Positions 13,181-16,473 of a stretch of DNA of 16,473 bases are shown piece by piece; the first letter of the stretch is position 1, and each line of letters opens with the position of its first letter. The notes below the pieces were generated by a model. The model ran no database searches. It saw only the letters and a list, made by a program, of their open reading frames with translations, and was not told where the DNA came from. Source of the stretch: CADEDV01 sp036383515 (GTDB lineage: Bacteria > Bacteroidota > Bacteroidia > Chitinophagales > Chitinophagaceae). A program made the position numbers and the translations under genes. The stretch covers positions 1 through 16,473 of the forward strand of contig DASVOE010000117.1 in assembly GCA_036383515.1 (NCBI GenBank), given 5' to 3'.

Positions 13181-15064
13181 ATGAAAAAAATAATTCTCCT
13201 TGCACTCGTAGCAGTTTCTATCAACTCACAGGCACAGGTATATGTAGACAGAATTGGATTTAAGCTGGAAAGCATAGCTGATATAGATATCGGCTGGATG
13301 AAAATTTATAAACATCCCACACCTGCAAAAGGGAAAACCCTGGGCAATAGGATCTACAGTGACAGGCAAATGGGGTATTGCCAGCAATTTGTAGAATGGA
13401 TGCAGCAATCATACTTGCCCAAAGGTTGTTTAGGCGATGCCGGAGAATATCAAAACTACATACCAAAGTTCAGTGGCACGAATAGCCTCATGGGCAACGC
13501 AATAAATCAACACGCAGCTGCTTTGCCACACTTGTATGGAGCATTTTCAAAAATGTATATGTTCTTAAAAAAAGATGCACAGGGAAAATTTGTTCCGCAA
13601 AACAACTATTCGGAATATTGGCGCATAGAGGCCAACCAGTTGCAATACATCAGCCTGCCGGTATCATTTATTTCAAGTATCGAAGAATACTACTTTGTAC
13701 TCCCGGATTTTGCAGGTAACTCAAAAGGATATGATGCGGATGACAAAGCTGCAAGCAATTTACTGGGCTTCGCTAATCATAAAAACATTACCGCATACAA
13801 ACATTTCTATATTCCCCCAAAAACGATTGAAGACAATTCCAGCTATGTTGTCATTATGAATAAAGACAACAATGAACTCCCGTTTGAGAAAATAACGATC
13901 GGGGAATTTTTTACGCAAGCCGAAAAGCAGCTTCCGGTTTGGCAAAAAATAAACCCTGCGCCCCCGGAAAAATTTGCAGTTGCGCAGAAGAACCTCAACA
14001 GGTTAAAAGAAAAATATAAAAACAAATGGAATGCTATTGCTGAACTACAACTTTCCCGCACTCAAATCACTCTTTATGATTTTGTAAATGCCACAGAAGA
14101 TCATTATGACATGTTTGACAATAAAGATATTAATGGAAAGGAAGGAGCGTATACTACTTTCCCAATCTTAAAAGTAAGAAAGACAGCATTAGCTCTTTGT
14201 AAGACAGATCAGCCGCAATGGCTTGTTATCCGGTGGACGATGGGAATGCCCAACCAGGCGTATAATTTACACCTGCACGAATCAATAATGAACAATTTTA
14301 ACTTTGAATATGTGTACGATTATTTTTTTAACCCCGGGAAAATAAAAGGACAATCCTATAAGCCACTTCGCTCTGCTGATTATAAGGAAGCAATAGTGGT
14401 AAGTGAAGCATCGGAAGCAACCAAAAAAAGTACAACAGATAAAAACATTCACTTTTTCGAAGATTTTTCTACTTCGGCTGTTGGAAAAAAACCAATTGGT
14501 TGGCAAAGTTCATTAGCTCTTGGAACTACCAGTGTTATTACAAAGCTGGATGGAGTAGACGGTAACTGGGCCATCATGGCAAACTATATAATAACACCCA
14601 CGCTATTAAAAAAACCTTTGCCGCAAAATTTTACGTTGAGCTATGAAATAATAGTGGCCCAAAATTTTACATGGGGAGCCAGGGGATTAACCTTCCAACT
14701 GTCAAAAGAACTTTCAGCAGGCAATGCTGAATCGTACCTGCAACTAAAACTCCGGCCCGGATATGATGGCAAAGACGGAGAGGCCACGCTGGAAACAAAA
14801 TTTCCATCTCCGCCGGGCTATTCAAATCAAACCAAATGGTTTGCTGCACCCGGTTTTTCCAACAACAAAAAGAACAATCGTATTACAGTAACCATTAAAA
14901 AAAAGGAGGAGACGCTGCAGGTATTTATTGATAAAATCAAAATAGCTGAATACGAAAAAGCAATACCAGCAGCTCACTTATTCAATGCCATGTCATTTAC
15001 AAGTGGCAATCCAGGGGAAAATGATAAATTCTATATCAGTAACATTAAGATCACAAAGGATTAG
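13181..15064 (+). CDS. Secreted protein with C-terminal LamG/concanavalin-A-like domain
   Basis: The 627-residue product has a signal peptide (about 1-18, mature Gln19). Residues 20-395 share the scaffold of the preceding gene product: LPFEKITIGEFF at 233-244, a charged helix around 262-285, then PQWLVIRWTMG and a helix with FNFEYVYDYFF. From about 424, FFEDFSTSAVGKKPIGWQSS opens a beta-sandwich of the LamG/concanavalin-A-like type, with NFTLSYEIIV, FQLSKELSAG, NRITVTIKKKEETLQVFIDK and a closing FYISNIKI strand; this fold usually binds glycans or proteins, or, in related Bacteroidota proteins, sits next to OmpA domains. Cys67, Cys83 and Cys340 could form a disulphide. Last gene of the probable operon; no terminator is obvious after it. 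Confidence 0.85.
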   Translation: MKKIILLALVAVSINSQAQVYVDRIGFKLESIADIDIGWMKIYKHPTPAKGKTLGNRIYSDRQMGYCQQFVEWMQQSYLPKGCLGDAGEYQNYIPKFSGTNSLMGNAINQHAAALPHLYGAFSKMYMFLKKDAQGKFVPQNNYSEYWRIEANQLQYISLPVSFISSIEEYYFVLPDFAGNSKGYDADDKAASNLLGFANHKNITAYKHFYIPPKTIEDNSSYVVIMNKDNNELPFEKITIGEFFTQAEKQLPVWQKINPAPPEKFAVAQKNLNRLKEKYKNKWNAIAELQLSRTQITLYDFVNATEDHYDMFDNKDINGKEGAYTTFPILKVRKTALALCKTDQPQWLVIRWTMGMPNQAYNLHLHESIMNNFNFEYVYDYFFNPGKIKGQSYKPLRSADYKEAIVVSEASEATKKSTTDKNIHFFEDFSTSAVGKKPIGWQSSLALGTTSVITKLDGVDGNWAIMANYIITPTLLKKPLPQNFTLSYEIIVAQNFTWGARGLTFQLSKELSAGNAESYLQLKLRPGYDGKDGEATLETKFPSPPGYSNQTKWFAAPGFSNNKKNNRITVTIKKKEETLQVFIDKIKIAEYEKAIPAAHLFNAMSFTSGNPGENDKFYISNIKITKD

Positions 15065-15098
15065 CTCTTCTTCTATGGTGAATGGGGTATTCTGGAAA

Positions 15099-15118
15099 TA
15101 TCCCTGTTTTACAGGATA
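15099..15118 (+). promoter_or_regulatory. Dyad site D and promoter of the 15165 gene
   Basis: TATCCCTGTTTTACAGGATA carries ATCC-N10-GGAT, with arms TATCC(C)TGT and ACAGGATA pairing over 8 bp with one bulged C. Twenty-two bases after GGAT (ending 15117) is TACATTTG (15140-15147), a perfect match to the Bacteroidota -7 consensus TAnnTTTG. There is no -33 TTG at the usual distance; the dyad fills that place. The start codon follows 17 bases after the -7 element. This is the best promoter of the window and anchors the spacing rule for sites B and C. Confidence 0.7.
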
Positions 15119-15164
15119 GTATCAAATGGGTAACGGAAATACATTTGACTAAATGTCTATTACC

Positions 15165-16473
15165 ATGAAGAAAATATTTTCTTTCTGTTTCTTCTGTGCT
15201 TTAACTGCAACAGTCTATGCACAAAAAAAAGAAGCCTTCGATATTGTTACATTCACTCCACCTAAAGCATGGAAAAAACAACCTGCTGAGAGTGCACTTC
15301 AATTCTCAAAAGAGGATGCAGCAAAGGGGACATATTGCTCGATTACTGTTTTTAAAGCTGTACCTGGCACAGCCAATTCAAAAGAGAACTTTGATATGGC
15401 ATGGACATCATTAGTAAAAGAAACTGTGACCGTTTCTACGCCTCCTGAAATGCAACCGTCAGCAGCAGAAGATGGATGGGAAGTACAAAGCGGCTATGCA
15501 CCATTTGAAAATGACGGCAATAAAGGCGTTGTAATCCTGGTAACATCCAGTGGCTTCGAAAAAATGATGAACATCATTATACTCACAAATACTGATGTGT
15601 ATGAAAAAAATGTTACTGATTTCCTTGAATCCGTCAATTTTAAAAAACAAAACGCTGGTTCGAATACGCAGGTGACTAATCCTGTAAAACCGGAGCAGGT
15701 TAATGCTGTAGTAAAAAATGATGGTTTTACATTTACCACTACCAACTTTGATGACGGCTGGACTAGCACCGTACAGGAAGATTGGGTGGAAGTAAAAAAA
15801 GGGACTACTACAGTCCTGATCCATTATCCAAAGGAGGGAACTGTTTTTCCTGCCGATCCCGACGTGCTTACCAATGCAGCCTGGAATATTTTAGTAGCTC
15901 CCCGTTATAGCAACCTCAAAAACTACAAGACCACCTATATAAGTACCTATAATCGTCCCTACCTGGGATTTGGTTATCTCACTGAGAACAGTACCGGCAA
16001 AGAAGTATATGTTCTTCTTTACCGGCAAGGTGAGACTGGCTGGCTTGAATTTGTTACAACGGATAAAAACAGTTTCATACAACAATTCAAATTTGACCCC
16101 GATGTAATCAGGTGGGACAGCGAGACCGACCTATTGAAACCTTTGGCCCAAATGGCAACTTATAACAAGTTTGCAATTGGTGCGACAGATTTTAAAGGCA
16201 CCTGGACCAGCGATTTTACCGGTCTGCAACACTTATATAATACTTATACGGGTAATTATGTTGGTATGAATATCCACCAGTCAAGCCAGACCTTCCAATT
16301 TGGCGTCGGCAATACATACAACTGGAAGCTCTTATTCGTTAACGGAACTGTCGGCAATACCAAGTATGTAGATGTAAAATCGTCAGGAAAATTTTCTGTG
16401 CTCAATAACTGGCAGATAAGTTTTTCTGATATAGAAGGGAAGCCAAAAAAATACGATGCTTATTTTGCATGTA
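15165..16473 (+). CDS. Large multi-domain secreted protein, 3' end outside window
   Basis: The frame is open from ATG at 15165 to the last base, giving 436 complete codons without a stop. Residues 1-19 form a signal peptide (mature Gln20). Domain 1 (about 24-160) matches the entire mature product of the 8964 gene. A linker (161-184) is followed by domain 2 (about 186-335), beginning DGFTFTTTNFDDGWTSTVQE and rich in aromatic and strand residues. Around residue 345 a third module begins with FKGTWTSDFTG and continues with TFQFGVGNTYNWKLLFVNG and ISFSDIEGKPKKYDAYF, resembling a lipocalin-like barrel. It is transcribed from its own promoter with dyad site D, 100 bases after the operon ends. It is presumably exported to the periplasm or surface. 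The function is unknown; the modular build suggests binding rather than catalysis. Confidence 0.85.
   Translation, partial: MKKIFSFCFFCALTATVYAQKKEAFDIVTFTPPKAWKKQPAESALQFSKEDAAKGTYCSITVFKAVPGTANSKENFDMAWTSLVKETVTVSTPPEMQPSAAEDGWEVQSGYAPFENDGNKGVVILVTSSGFEKMMNIIILTNTDVYEKNVTDFLESVNFKKQNAGSNTQVTNPVKPEQVNAVVKNDGFTFTTTNFDDGWTSTVQEDWVEVKKGTTTVLIHYPKEGTVFPADPDVLTNAAWNILVAPRYSNLKNYKTTYISTYNRPYLGFGYLTENSTGKEVYVLLYRQGETGWLEFVTTDKNSFIQQFKFDPDVIRWDSETDLLKPLAQMATYNKFAIGATDFKGTWTSDFTGLQHLYNTYTGNYVGMNIHQSSQTFQFGVGNTYNWKLLFVNGTVGNTKYVDVKSSGKFSVLNNWQISFSDIEGKPKKYDAYFAC

Noticed and set aside
1..16473. CRISPR arrays, tRNA or rRNA genes, transposases
   Set aside because: I saw no regularly spaced direct repeats, no cloverleaf or rRNA-like sequence, and no transposase motif in any frame; this was by reading, not by a covariance-model or transposase-profile search.

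Overview
The window looks like a chromosomal segment from a Bacteroidota bacterium, most likely a Chitinophagaceae-type organism. Three things point there: genes lack Shine-Dalgarno sequences and start after A-rich leaders, one promoter carries a TAnnTTTG -7 element, and signal peptidase I substrates place Gln right after the cleavage site. The protein families fit too: a TPR histidine kinase with a NarL-type regulator, an ECF sigma factor of the Bacteroides RpoE-like group, a FecR-type anti-sigma fragment, and small secreted beta-rich proteins. This is inferred from sequence only.

Left part (1-3830, + strand): the 3' end of a ROK-family sugar kinase or regulator, a 154-bp interspersed inverted-repeat element, a LacI-family regulator, a short FecR-N-terminus-like protein without a membrane anchor, an ECF sigma factor, and a lipoprotein with a complete formylglycine-generating-enzyme (FGE/SUMF1) domain that keeps both active-site cysteines.

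Middle (3917-7396, - strand): a TfoX-N-like protein overlapping a four-helix membrane protein (ATGA overlap), then a two-component pair, a TPR/HisKA_3 histidine kinase and a NarL/LuxR-type response regulator, overlapping by one base (TAATG).

Right part (7558-16473, + strand): seven consecutive secreted proteins, all with signal peptides. The layout is one single gene (7558-8823), one probable five-gene operon (8964-15064), and one gene that runs off the window (15165-16473+). Several are related by duplicated modules: the first domain of the last gene matches the whole product of 8964-9455, the products of 12051-13154 and 13181-15064 share a scaffold, and beta-barrel-like C-terminal modules recur.

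The most interesting signal is an 18-bp dyad, ATCC-N10-GGAT with a central GTTTT. It sits upstream of all three transcription units of the secreted cluster, at 7491-7508, 8877-8894 and 15100-15117. In each case exactly 22 bases separate it from a -7-like element of form nAnnTTT(A/G), so the dyad occupies the place of the -33 element. A shortened version (ATCC-N8-GGAT) lies upstream of the FGE lipoprotein gene at 2648-2663. The simplest reading is an activator operator, with the adjacent NarL-type response regulator as the obvious candidate. If so, the window holds a TPR-kinase/NarL system that switches on a regulon of undescribed exported proteins.
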